A DNA stretch of 64,000 bases from Palsa-506 sp963836355 (lineage in GTDB: Bacteria > Actinomycetota > Actinomycetes > Streptosporangiales > Streptosporangiaceae), in assembly GCA_963836355.1 (NCBI GenBank), contig CAWIJO010000002.1, positions 1,178,001 to 1,242,000 on the forward strand. The letters are read 5' to 3'. The notes beneath the pieces were generated by a model. The model had not been told where the DNA came from. It saw only the letters and a program-made list of their open reading frames with translations, and searched no databases. Each line of letters starts with the position of its first letter. Position 1 is the stretch's first letter. Shown piece by piece: positions 44,598 through 53,587 of this stretch. The position numbers and the translations under genes were made by a program.

Positions 44598-44855
44598 ATG
44601 ACACAGCCGCTGACTATGTACACCACTCCGTGGTGCGCGTTCTGCAGGCGGCTGAAGAGCCGGCTTGCGCGGGACGGCATCGAGATGCTCGAAGTGGACA
44701 TCGAGCGCGACCCGGCGGCTGCCGACTACGTGATGCTCGTTAACGGCGGGTTCCAGACTGTTCCGACCGTCGTATTCCCGGACGGGAGCGCGATGACGAA
44801 TCCTTCGGCAGCGCAGGTCAAGGAGCGGCTGGCCAGGCTGGTCGTCAGCTTATGA
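44598..44855 (+). CDS. mrx1: Mycoredoxin (glutaredoxin-like protein)
   Basis: 85-aa thioredoxin-fold protein with MYTTPWCAFCRRLKSRLARD, whose CAFC is the active site, and the cis-Pro segment QTVPTVVFPDG. In actinobacteria such proteins reduce mixed disulfides with mycothiol. AAGGAG precedes the ATG. Its stop overlaps the ANTAR gene start (ATGA). It is divergent from uvrD2, as in mycobacteria. Confidence 0.9.
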   Translation: MTQPLTMYTTPWCAFCRRLKSRLARDGIEMLEVDIERDPAAADYVMLVNGGFQTVPTVVFPDGSAMTNPSAAQVKERLARLVVSL

Positions 44856-45556
44856 CCGGGGAGCATGGCCGGGCGGCCGATGCCGCAGACACCGGTGACG
44901 TGATCAGGGAAGAGGCGGTCGTCCGCCGGACCGCAGCGGGCTGGAGCGTAGGGGATGAGGACCTCCCCGATCTGACGTGCGCCATGGTCCTCGCCGACCT
45001 AATCGCCGCTGAGCTGCCCGATTCCGGTGCCGAGCTGCCCGATTCCGGTGCTGCGCGACCTGGCCGACTGGCTACGGCTGGCGAGGTTGACAACGAGGCC
45101 GGGAGCGGCAACGGGGCGGCGGCCGACCCGGTGATTACTGCCCGGGCGGGCCCGGCCGGGGCCGGAACTGCGGCGGCCGGGGCCGGAACTGCGGCGGCTC
45201 ACCCGGCCAGTGCAGGCGCGGCCAGCGATGCGGCAGCCGGTGACGAAGGCAGCCATGAGGAGGCCCGGCGGCTCCGGATCACTGTCAGCCAGCTAGAACG
45301 CGCACTCGCGGTCCGGATCCGGGTGGAGCAGGCGATCGGAGTGCTCGCTGAACGGCACCGGGTCCGACCGCGGCAGGCATTCGAGCAGCTCAGATCCGTT
45401 GCACGTGCCCGCGGGCAGCGTGTCATCGACATTGCCGGTGACGTCATCGCCAGCGCGACGAATCCGTTGCTGCCGCTCCCCGAGGAACTTTCCAGGCCGA
45501 ATCTGGCGCAGCACCAGCGGGCCGGCAACCGCCGCCGGGCTAGGGAAAGCCAGTAA
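44852..45556 (+). CDS. ANTAR-domain protein
   Basis: 234-aa protein. The C-terminal region (about residues 150-205) is an ANTAR RNA-binding domain: RIRVEQAIGVLAERHRVRPRQAF and LRSVARARGQRVIDIAGDV, with the conserved Ala/Leu and Arg spacing. The N-terminal part is an Ala/Gly-rich linker with small internal duplications (AELPDSG twice, GAGTAAA twice), and no GAF, PAS or receiver domain is seen. ANTAR proteins bind paired stem-loops in leader RNA and relieve termination. The four-base overlap with mycoredoxin implies co-expression; a functional tie is not known. Confidence 0.8.
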   Translation: MTGEHGRAADAADTGDVIREEAVVRRTAAGWSVGDEDLPDLTCAMVLADLIAAELPDSGAELPDSGAARPGRLATAGEVDNEAGSGNGAAADPVITARAGPAGAGTAAAGAGTAAAHPASAGAASDAAAGDEGSHEEARRLRITVSQLERALAVRIRVEQAIGVLAERHRVRPRQAFEQLRSVARARGQRVIDIAGDVIASATNPLLPLPEELSRPNLAQHQRAGNRRRARESQ

Positions 45557-45600
45557 CCGCTGCAGCTTCGCCGACTACCGATCACGCTGGCCGCGTTCGA

Positions 45601-45653
45601 TGGTCGCGGAAGATCTGAGCGCTAAAGCCCTCCGAATTAGTCCGTGACCTTGG
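45601..45653. repeat. Palindromic dispersed repeat, copy 2
   Basis: Similar to the elements at 3654-3708 and 46783-46834: it shares TGGTCGCGGAAGAT, GCGC, AAGCCC, CCGAAT and a TCCGTGACC end. It covers the last codons and the TAA (45637-45639) of the DUF559 gene. Arms are more diverged here. Confidence 0.6.
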
Positions 45654-46630
45654 CGAGCGAGATCGTGCCCCGCAAGTACCTGCTGGCGGAATGCGCAGCA
45701 GGGCCCGCACGACCGTACGGAGGCCAGCCGCGCCGCTTGTGCACCGCGCCGACCTCCGCTGCGACAAAGCACGGCCGTTCGGTTACGTCGGACCAGCCAT
45801 ACCGGAGCGTGATGATCCCGTCCGCTGCGGCGGCATTGTCCCGGCGAACATCGGCCCATCTGGTCTCGGCCGGATGCGCAATCCGGCCGTCTGTCTCGAC
45901 TGCCACCAGATACTTCCGGTAGAGCGCATCGCGGAACTCGGTGCGCCGGCCACGCCGCACTCGGACCTGCCGTTCGGCTCGCGGGAGTCCGTGCGGACGC
46001 TCGACATCGTGCAGGTAACGGTACTCAAGTACGGTGTGCGCCCCGGTGGCGATGTCGCCTAGTGCCAGCTGCAGCGGCGCGCGGAAGCGCATTTTGCGCG
46101 CGCTGCGCCATCGCTTCGCTCACTCGCTGCGGGGTCGTCAGCCTGGCGCCGCAGGCGGCGGATGCCCAGCCGAGCGCATCGTCAAAGCTCCGCGCGGCCT
46201 GGGCAAGGTCGAGCACGGTCTCCTCGATACGGGTGCGAGGAGGTGCCTGGCATGGGTGGCGCGCCACCAGGATGCGTGCCGACCTGTGCACTACGAGGCC
46301 AGGCGTGGATATCGCCCGGCGGCCGGCTGGCAGCGTGATATGGATGAGCCTCTCCTGCCGCTGCCCCAGTCCGGCCAACTCAGCCGCAGTTTCATGGCTC
46401 AGGTTCGCGTCTCGGCCAGCCTTAAGCACCGCCGCCCAGAGCAGCGCCAGACGGGCGGGTTCACCGGTGAAGGTGGCAAAGATGCCGGGGTAAATGCGCT
46501 GCCAGCGACCGCCATCCACACGTGCCCGGATCGCGTCCACGGTCAGGCCGGCCGCGGCTGCCTGCCCGCGGGTGATGATGCCTTGCTGTTCTCGGGCTAA
46601 CAGCACGACGCTGTCGGGAAGATACGTCAT
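45637..46630 (-). CDS. AbiEi-type N-terminus / DUF559 (VSR-like) protein (frame broken near 46090)
   Basis: About 330 aa when the two halves are joined. The N-terminal part (46630 to about 46090) begins MTYLPDSVVLLAREQQGIIT, has the winged-helix DNA-binding look of type IV antitoxin AbiEi/transcriptional-regulator relatives, and continues LHITLPAGRRAISTPGLVVHRS-like. The second half (RFRAPLQLALGDIATGAH, VLEYRYLHDVERPHGLPRAE, then LVAVETDGRIAHP and LRYGWSDV) is the DUF559 endonuclease-like domain in another frame. The break is in GCGCGCGCAAAA near 46090. The role is unknown; such proteins are common, often solitary, in actinobacteria. No toxin partner is nearby. Confidence 0.75.
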
Positions 46631-46927
46631 GCGACTCAGGCTGAGTCAGGTCCGCTCAGCCCGCCACGCCGTTTCCAGCCCCTGTGTATAACTCCAGCCC
46701 GTGGCTCCCCCCGCCGCGCGTGGCTCCCCCCGCCGCGCGTGGCTCCCCCGCTGAACACGGCATCGCCCGGCCCAGCAATTCATGATCACGGAAGATTCGC
46801 GCGCCACAAGCCCCCGAATCATCCGCGATCAAGGAAGCGACAGCCGGCCGGCCAGGCCGAAGCGCCTTTGTTCGCTACGGAGAGTTATATTTGATTGATT
46901 AGTAGCTACTGTGGGTAGCAACGCGTC
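46631..46927. other. Spacer before the cyanophycin genes
   Basis: About 297 bases between divergent genes. It holds about three copies of a CGTGGCTCCCCCCGCCGCG-type unit (about 46697-46751), the palindromic element at 46783-46834, and an AT-rich zone around 46880-46915 that includes the perfect palindrome AGTAGCTACT (46901-46910). That AT-rich zone is the likely cphB promoter or operator. Confidence 0.55.
46783..46834. repeat. Palindromic dispersed repeat, copy 3
   Basis: Inverted repeat with 17-base arms (46783-46799 and 46815-46831; 15 of 17 positions pair). Flanking GATCAAGGAAGCGAC resembles the GATCAAGGCAGCG flank of copy 1. Confidence 0.75.
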
Positions 46928-47962
46928 GTGAATGTGGACGACGCGCTAGCCGCCGGGCCTCAGTCCGTCGCCATTTCACAATCCATCGCCGGGCCCCAGA
47001 TCGCCGGGCCCCACTCGCTCGCCAGATCTCAGCCCGGTCAGGCGCAGCCCGGTCAGGCGCAGCCCGGTCAGGCGCAGCCCGGTCAGGCGCAGCCCGGTCA
47101 GGCGCAGCCCGGTCAGGCGCAGCCCGGTCAGGCGCAGCCCGGTCAGGCGCCGCCGGGGCGCTCGCAGCCTGGGCGGTTGCTGATCATCGGCGGCGCCGAG
47201 GATCGGTGCTGCGGTACCGGGCTGCTTAACCGGTTCGTCGAGCTGAGCGGCGGTGCCGACGCGCGGATCGTGCTCGTTACCATGGCCACCGGCAAGCCCG
47301 ATCAGGCGCATGCCGACTACGAGCAGGTATTCCGCAAGCTTGGCGCTGACCGCACCAGGGAACTGCGGCTGTGCGGCCGGGCCGACGCGGACGGGCCAGC
47401 GGCGGCGGCGATGCTGACGGCCGCGACCGGCGTCTTCTTCAGCGGCGGCGACCAGTCAAGGCTCCGTACGCTGGTCGGTTCCAGGGCCAACGACATCCTG
47501 CGCGAGCGGCTGGCTAGCGGGCTTGTCGTGGCTGGCACCAGCGCCGGCGCCACCGCGATGGGCCGGACGATGATCCTGGGCGGGCACGGGCCGGAGGTCG
47601 CGGCCGCCGCGGTGCGGACCGGGCCCGGCCTCGGACTGGTCCCGAAACTGATCATCGACATGCATTTCGGCGAGCGCGGCCGACTCCCCCGGCTGCTCAG
47701 CGCGGTCGCGCTGAATCCCGATCAGCTGGGCGTCGGCATCGACGAGAACACTGCGATCCTGGTTACCGCGACGAGCTTCGAGGTGCTCGGCACCGGCGTC
47801 GCCACGGTCGCCGACGCGGAGGGCTCCACGGTGGTGCATCCGGCCGGGGACTGCGACCCGATCACCCTCTACGACGTGCGCTTGCACCTGCTGCCGGCCG
47901 GCTGCCTGTTCGACATCAAGCAGCGCGCCCCGTCCATCGGGCCCGCGCACGACAGATACTGA
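46928..47962 (+). CDS. cphB: Cyanophycinase (peptidase S51)
   Basis: 344-aa serine exopeptidase of the S51 family that degrades cyanophycin to beta-Asp-Arg dipeptides. The nucleophile elbow is GTSAGATAMG. LLIIGGAEDR begins the catalytic domain, FFSGGDQSRL provides the family GG(D/N)Q motif, and DMHFGERGRLPRLL and GIDENTAILV follow. The first 75 residues are an extension containing eight QPGQA repeats (47030-47149), absent from ordinary cyanophycinases. The GTG at 46928 is provisional; a start just before the catalytic domain is possible. cphA follows 16 bases downstream. Confidence 0.9.
   Translation: MNVDDALAAGPQSVAISQSIAGPQIAGPHSLARSQPGQAQPGQAQPGQAQPGQAQPGQAQPGQAQPGQAQPGQAPPGRSQPGRLLIIGGAEDRCCGTGLLNRFVELSGGADARIVLVTMATGKPDQAHADYEQVFRKLGADRTRELRLCGRADADGPAAAAMLTAATGVFFSGGDQSRLRTLVGSRANDILRERLASGLVVAGTSAGATAMGRTMILGGHGPEVAAAAVRTGPGLGLVPKLIIDMHFGERGRLPRLLSAVALNPDQLGVGIDENTAILVTATSFEVLGTGVATVADAEGSTVVHPAGDCDPITLYDVRLHLLPAGCLFDIKQRAPSIGPAHDRY
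47030..47149. repeat. 15-bp minisatellite in the cphB 5' end (8 units)
   Basis: Eight exact copies of CAGCCCGGTCAGGCG, coding QPGQA. The unit length keeps the frame on gain or loss. Confidence 0.95.
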
Positions 47963-47978
47963 AGGGCGGCCCGCGGAC

Positions 47979-50677
47979 GTGCGGCTGGAAGACCTGCGCC
48001 ACCTGAACGGCCCGAACGTGTACACAGCCCGGCCGGTCACCGTCGCGCGGCTGGAGCTTGACGAGCTGACCTGCCGGGAGACTACCGGCTTTCCAGGCTT
48101 CGGCGGGCGGCTGACCGAGGCGCTGCCCGGCCTTGCCGACCATCACTGCGCGGCCGGCCGGCCAGGCGGCTTCCTGGCGGCGCTGGCCCGCGGCACCTAC
48201 TTCGGGCATGTCACCGAGCATGTCGCGCTTGAGCTGTCCGGGCTGGCAGGCCGCCGGGCGAACTTCGGCCGGACGCTCTGGGCCGGCGCCGACGGCCGGT
48301 ATGACGTCGTGCTTGAGTGCCCGCCAGACGAACCCGCCGACTCGAGCGTCCCGGCCGGGCTGCTGTCCACAGCCATCACCGTGGTCAGCGACCTGCTGGC
48401 GCACCGGCAGCCGCAGTTCGAGGCCAGCGTCGCCAGGATCGCCCGGCTGACCGAAGCCGAGAGCCTGGGCGTCAGCACCGCCGCGATAGCCGAGGCCGCC
48501 CGCCGCCGCGGCATCCCGGTCCGGCGGATAGGCAGCCGCAGCATGCTGCGTCTCGGCTATGGCTGCCACCGGCGGCTGGCGTGCGCGGCGCTCACCGACC
48601 TGACCTCGGCCGTCGGGGTGGACATCGCCTCCGACAAGGCACTGGCCAAGCAGTTGCTGGCGGATGCCGGCATCCCGGTGCCCGCGGGCGGGATAGCCCG
48701 CAGCCCGGACCAGGCCGTCGAACTACTTGGACTGCTCGGCAGTCCGGCTGTAATCAAGCCGGTTAACGGGAATCACGGCGCCGGCGTCACCCCCGGGGTG
48801 CTGACACCGGCGCAAGCCGAAGCCGCGTATGCGACGGCCAGCGCTGGCCACCCGGCGGTGATCGTCGAGGAGTTCATCCACGGCACCGATTACCGCGTGC
48901 TCGTGATCGACGGCCGGGTCGTCGCCGCGGCGCAGCTGCGGCCGGCCTCGGTGACTGGTGACGGCACTAGCACCATCCGCCAGCTCGTCGACCGGGCCAA
49001 CACCGATCCGCGGCGCGGTGACGGCCACGCCAGGGAGCTGACCAGGATCCGGCTGGACGAGGCGGCGGCCAGCCACCTGGCTGACCGTGGGCTGCAGCCC
49101 GGCTCGGTGCCGGCCGCAGGCGACCTCGTCACGCTGCGCCGGAATGCCAACCTGTCGACCGGCGGGACCAGCCGGGATGTGACGGACCAGGTACACGAGG
49201 ACATCGCGGAGCTTTGCCGGCGAGCCGCCGCGGCGGCCGGCCTGGACATCTGCGGCATTGACATCAGGCTGGCCGACATCTCGGCGTCGCGGCCCGCCAG
49301 CGGACCGGGGCCCGCCGCTGGCGCGGTGATAGAGGTCAACGCCTGCCCCGGGCTGCGGATGCACCTGTCGCCGGCCGAGGGTAGGTCGCGGGACGTGGCC
49401 AGCGCGATCATCGACCGGCTGTACCCGCCCGGGATGCCCGCCAGGATCCCGGTCGTCGCGGTCACCGGCACCAACGGGAAGACGTCTACCGTCCGGATGA
49501 TCGGTCATATCCTGCGCCAGGCGGGCTTGCGGGCGGGAATGGCAACCACGGACGGCGTCTACTCGGCCGGGCGGATGATCTACCAGGCGGATGCGTCCGG
49601 CCCCAGGTCCGCCGAGATGGTGCTCGACGACCCGGCCGTCGAGGCCGCGGTTCTGGAGACCGCGCGCGGCGGCATCCTGCGCGGCGGCCTCGGTTACGAC
49701 CGGGCCGACGTGGCGGTGATCACCAACATCACCGCAGATCACCTAGGCGCCGACGGCGTCGACGACCTCGATGAGCTCATCGACGTCAAGGCGCTGGTGG
49801 CGGAGGAGATCCGGGACGGCGGGACGGTCGTGCTGAATGCCGACGACCTCGCGGTCGCGGCGCTGGCCGGCCTGCTGTGGCCAGGCACGCGCCGGTGATC
49901 AGGTATTTCAGCCTGGATCCGGGCAGCCCGGTAGCGCAGCAGCACCGGGCCGCCGGCGGGATCAGCTATGCGCTGCAGGACGGGCAGCTGATCGAGGCCG
50001 AGAGGCAGCGGGAACGGGTGCTGGCCGCGGTCGCGGACCTCCCTGGCGCATTCGGCGGGCTGGCTCCGCATGTAGTGGCGAACGCCCTCGCCGCCGTTGC
50101 CGCCTGCCGCGCACTAGGCGTCAGCGTGAAGGACATCGCACGTGCCCTGGCCACCTTCATGCCCGCCGAAGCAAACCCTGGCCGCGGCAACCTGTACCGC
50201 GCCTCCGACAGCCACGTCATCGTGGATTACGGGCACAACGCCGCTGCGCTGGACGCGACCGGCGCCATGATCAGCAACGTCTGGGGCGGCCAGCCGGTGG
50301 CAGCCGTGACGCTGCCCGGCGACCGCCGCGACGACCTGGTCATCGAGACGGCCGCGGCGATCGCCACCTGGTTCGGCCGGGTGGTGCTCTACGAGGACGA
50401 GGACAAGCGCGGCCGGCGGCCCGGTGAGATGACGGAGCTGGTCAGCTCCGCGCTGCGGCGGGCCAGGCCGGACATCGCCTGGGTGGCCGCAGACGGCCCG
50501 GCAGAAGCGCTGCGCCAGGCGGTCCTGCTGGCCGCCGGCGAGGCCGTGCTGTTCGTGTACGAGAAATTCAGCGCGGCGAAGGAAGCCCTCGGCGCGGTCG
50601 GCGCCGAGCCCGTCCCAGCCGCCGGGATCACCACAGCCGGAATCGCTGCCGGCACATCCGTCCCGCCCGCCCCATGA
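47979..50677 (+). CDS. cphA: Cyanophycin synthetase (frame broken near 49875)
   Basis: Enzyme that polymerises Asp and Arg into multi-L-arginyl-poly-L-aspartate, a nitrogen store, using ATP. The first part (47979-49898) has the CphA N-domain (LNGPNVYTARPV, GTYFGHVTEHVALEL), an ATP-grasp domain (AVIKPVNGNHGAGVTPG, VIVEEFIHGTDYRVLVIDG, IEVNACPGLRMH) and the Mur-ligase P-loop VVAVTGTNGKTSTV. The frame then breaks: RHAPVIRYFSLDPGSPVAQQ and the C-terminal Mur domain (VIVDYGHNAAALDA) continue one frame over to 50677. Joined length, about 900 aa, is normal. A GTG at 49877 could restart translation, so a genuine split is not excluded. GTG 47979 was chosen by family N-terminus. Confidence 0.88.
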
Positions 50678-50699
50678 CCCGGCCCGGCCCGCCGCGCCC

Positions 50700-50730
50700 G
50701 ATGTTGTTGAATGTGGCGTTCAACCACATC
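50700..50730. terminator. Candidate terminator after cphA
   Basis: Inverted repeat of 12-base arms (11 of 12 pair: GATGTTGTTGAA and TTCAACCACATC) with a short loop. A second, wider pairing of ATGTGGC with GCCACAT overlaps it. It is AT-richer than its surroundings and lies 22 bases after the cphA stop. Confidence 0.55.
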
Positions 50731-50763
50731 TGACTGGCCCAATGCCACATCCATCACGTTGCT

Positions 50764-51011
50764 CAGCGGAGCAGGGCGACGGGGCGGGGCAGGGCGCGAG
50801 GCCGGCGGCCGGGGCAGCACGGGGAGCGGAGTGCACGGGGCAGAGAGCGCGGCGACGGGGCGGGGCGGGCAGGGCAAGGCGGACAGCCGGGCGGGGCAGG
50901 GCAGGGCAGGGCAGGGCGGACAGCCGGGCGGGGCGGGGCGGGGCAGGGCAGGGCAGGGCAGGGCAGGGCGGACAGCCGGGCGGGGCAGGGCAGGGCAGGG
51001 CAGGGCAGCCG
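50764..51011. repeat. G-rich GGGCA/GGGGCG array
   Basis: About 250 bases of repeating GGGCA, GGGGCG and GGACAGCCGGGCGG units on the plus strand. Many runs of three or more G are closely spaced, so quadruplex formation is possible. Confidence 0.8.
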
Positions 51012-51017
51012 GGCTGG

Positions 51018-52181
51018 TCAGCCGATGGAGCCTCGGCCGCTGGTCAGCGAGCGGGCGATGACCGTGCGGAGGATGTCGTTGGTGCCCTCGCCGATCACCA
51101 TCAGCGGCGCATCCCGGTACAGCCGCTCGACGGTGAACTCGCGAGAATAGCCGTAGCCGCCGTGTACCTGCATGGCGGTCGCCGCGCATTCCATCGCTAC
51201 CTCGGACGCATAGACCTTGGCCATCCCGGATTCCAGGTCGCTCCGCTGGCCGGAGTCGGCCCGGGCCGCCGCCCAGTACACCAGCAGCCGCGCTGCCTGC
51301 AGCTTCATCGCCATGTCGGCGAGCTTCAGCTGCACTGCCTGGAACCCGGAGATCTGCTGGCCGAACGCCTCCCGCTGCCCTGCATACCGCAATGCCTGGT
51401 CGTAAGCTTCCTGGGCGACGCCGACCGCGCGGGCGGCGACGTTGATCCGGCCAGTCTCCAGCGCGGCAAGCACCTGCTGCAGTCCGCGGCCCTCGATTCC
51501 GCCAAGCAGCGCCCCAGCCGGCACCCTGGCCTCGTCGAAGACGAGCTCGCAGGTTTCCGGGCCGTGGTAGCCGAGCTTGGGCAGATCCCGCACTATCTCG
51601 AAACCGGCCGTAGCGGCGTCTACGAGCAGCACCGACATGCCAGCATGCACTGGTGTCGCGGCAGGATCGGTCTTCACCAGCACCGGCAGCGGGTCAGCGT
51701 GCCGCGCGTTCGTGATCCAGGTCTTCCGGCCGGTCAGGATGTAGCTGTCGCCGTCCCGGCGGGCCGTGGACGCGATGCCCTGCAGGTCGCTGCCCGCGCC
51801 CGGCTCGGTCAGCGCGATGCCGGTCCGGCGCTCACCGCTGGCCAGCGCGGGCAGGTGGGCCTGCTTCTGCTCCGCGGTACCGAACCTGGCGATCATCCAG
51901 CAGGACAGCGAATGACTGCCGAGGATGCCGGCCACGCCCATCCAGCCACGGGAAATCTCTTCGAACGCCACCGCGAGCGAGACCATGTCGGCGGCCATTC
52001 CGCCGTACTCCTCCGGTACGGTGAGCCCGAACAGGCCTAGCTGGCGCATAGTGGTCACGATCTCGTCCGGATAGCGGCCCGACGCCTCCCATTCGCGGGC
52101 CACCGGGCGGATCTGCTCGTCGACGAACGCGCGCAAGGTGTCCCGGAAGAGCCGCTGCTCCGCCGACAGCTCGAAGTCCAT
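51018..52181 (-). CDS. Acyl-CoA dehydrogenase family protein
   Basis: 387-aa flavoenzyme that introduces a trans-2 double bond in an acyl-CoA. The family layout is complete: MDFELSAEQRLFRDTLRAFV at the N-terminus, FGLTVPEEYGGMAAD, IALTEPGAGSDLQ (FAD binding), ILTGRKTWITNARHAD, then RINVAARAVGVAQEAYD, QISGFQAVQLKLADM and the C-terminal MQVHGGYGYSREFTVERLYRDA with GEGTNDILRTVI, where the catalytic Glu lies in the E of GEGTND or nearby. ATG at 52181 is the natural family start. No electron-transfer partner is adjacent. Its substrate chain length is not predictable. Confidence 0.92.
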   Translation of the reverse strand: MDFELSAEQRLFRDTLRAFVDEQIRPVAREWEASGRYPDEIVTTMRQLGLFGLTVPEEYGGMAADMVSLAVAFEEISRGWMGVAGILGSHSLSCWMIARFGTAEQKQAHLPALASGERRTGIALTEPGAGSDLQGIASTARRDGDSYILTGRKTWITNARHADPLPVLVKTDPAATPVHAGMSVLLVDAATAGFEIVRDLPKLGYHGPETCELVFDEARVPAGALLGGIEGRGLQQVLAALETGRINVAARAVGVAQEAYDQALRYAGQREAFGQQISGFQAVQLKLADMAMKLQAARLLVYWAAARADSGQRSDLESGMAKVYASEVAMECAATAMQVHGGYGYSREFTVERLYRDAPLMVIGEGTNDILRTVIARSLTSGRGSIG

Positions 52182-52468
52182 CAAGCCTCCTGACCGCCGG
52201 GCGCGGGAGCAGGGCCAGCCGGGCCACCTGCCGGGTGCCCGCGCAGGTCTCCAGGGTCTCACGCGATCATCCGGTCGACCGACGGCACGGCACGCGCCGG
52301 TGACGCGGGAAGGTAACGGGGCCCGGGCGTCGTCCCCCGGCTGGCTCGGGGCGAGCGCAGCGAAGCCCGCGCCGCCGCGACGGCCGGCCCCGGCCAACCC
52401 GAGAGGGCGATAGCGGGGGAACGGGCGATAGCGGGGGAACGGAGGGTTGCATCCCCGGCTTGTACCGC

Positions 52469-53587
52469 TCAGCCGCCGGAGCGATGACCTGCCAGCACCA
52501 CGCCGCGGTGCGCCCAGGGACGGGTGAAGCCGACCGCGCCCCGGCCGACATATGGCGCGATCCGGATCGGGAATCCGGTGGCGAACGCCTCGACCATCTT
52601 CCCGCCGCCGATCACCATGCCGACGTGCCCTGGTGATGCCGTGGTGCCGTCGGCCCCGGCGAAGAACACCAGATCCCCCGGCTGGACCTGGCCCGGCTGG
52701 ACCCGCGGTCCCCACGTCCATTGCTGCTCGGATGTGCGCGGGATGGTTACCCCGGCGGCTCGGTATGCCTGCATCATCAGGCCGGAGCAGTCGAAGGCGT
52801 CCGGGCCGGTGCCGCCCCACTGGTAGGGCTTGCCGAGCTGCTGCTCGGCGAAGGCAATCGCGGCTGCGGCCGTCCCGCTGGCTGCCTGGCCGACACCGGG
52901 CAGGCAGTCCGGCGCGACATCGACCGTCACCGGGCTGACTGAGAAACCGCCGGTCGAGTAGGTCCCGGCCCAGGACAGCACCGTCTGGACGTAGGACACC
53001 AGGTGGTTGTAGGCGAAGATCGCGTTGAAGACGTTGTCGAGTATCCCGTGCGCGAGCAGGTATCTGGCAGCGCCGGCGATGGCATCGGCAGGCTGGTAGA
53101 CGCTGGCCAGGCCATCGTGATTGGCGTCGATCGCCACCCCGCTGACCCGCTGGCCGGCCGGGTGCACGGGCCTGCCGCCCCAGGTATTACTGGAGGCGCC
53201 GCCGATCCCGATCTGCATCGGCCCGGCTGCGCCGAAGGCGTTCGAGCCGCTGTGCACGCCAGGCAGCGTGGTCCTGCCGTCGTTGCTCTCGACCCGGCCG
53301 ATTCCGGCCAGGATCACCCACGGGATCCCGTACTTGTGCCCGGTTGCCTTGAACAGGGCGAGATAGTTGGCCGGGATCGAGTTGCGGGCCTGCTGGCTGG
53401 GCGGTGGTTGCCCGGCGGTCTTGCCGTGCGCCGCCGAGCAGCCGCCGCCGGACGTGAACAGCTGGCTGCTGCTGGCGAAGAACAACATCGGAGCTGCGAT
53501 CAGGCCGAGGATGAGCAGTCCGGCCATGGTGACGACGGCGACCACGACGCCCCGGCTGCGGCCGGGCGGGTCGCCTGGCCCCATCAT
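52469..53587 (-). CDS. Membrane-anchored NlpC/P60 peptidoglycan hydrolase with lytic transglycosylase-like domain (TcpG-like)
   Basis: 372-aa protein. An N-terminal anchor (GVVVAVVTMAGLLILGLIA) is followed by a lysozyme-like/bifunctional transglycosylase domain (IPWVILAGIGRVESNDGRT with the catalytic Glu, then GAAGPMQIGI and ARYLLAHG). A C-terminal NlpC/P60 endopeptidase follows, with catalytic Cys in DAFDCSGLMMQAY and His in PGHVGMVIG. This two-domain design is typical of conjugative type IV systems, opening the wall for the channel. ATG at 53587 overlaps the preceding gene's stop (ATGA). It is the last gene of the operon. Confidence 0.9.
   Translation of the reverse strand: MMGPGDPPGRSRGVVVAVVTMAGLLILGLIAAPMLFFASSSQLFTSGGGCSAAHGKTAGQPPPSQQARNSIPANYLALFKATGHKYGIPWVILAGIGRVESNDGRTTLPGVHSGSNAFGAAGPMQIGIGGASSNTWGGRPVHPAGQRVSGVAIDANHDGLASVYQPADAIAGAARYLLAHGILDNVFNAIFAYNHLVSYVQTVLSWAGTYSTGGFSVSPVTVDVAPDCLPGVGQAASGTAAAAIAFAEQQLGKPYQWGGTGPDAFDCSGLMMQAYRAAGVTIPRTSEQQWTWGPRVQPGQVQPGDLVFFAGADGTTASPGHVGMVIGGGKMVEAFATGFPIRIAPYVGRGAVGFTRPWAHRGVVLAGHRSGG

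Larger units (their letters stand above)
50678..51017. other. Convergent spacer after cphA
   Basis: About 340 bases between convergent cphA and the acyl-CoA dehydrogenase gene. It holds a hairpin (50700-50730) and then a G-rich array of GGGCA units (50764-51011). No gene was found; the frames open through the array are repeat-coded. Confidence 0.6.

Noticed and set aside
49877..50677. Separate gene for the C-terminal Mur domain of CphA
   Set aside because: The GTG restart is possible, but the residues around the break read as one continuous CphA, and the joined length matches the family, so one gene with an indel is preferred.
52182..52468. Attachment site or tRNA fragment at the left end of the type IV locus
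   Set aside because: No tRNA-like cloverleaf and no direct repeat matching the right side was seen, only a short GCGATAGCGGGGGAACG duplication.
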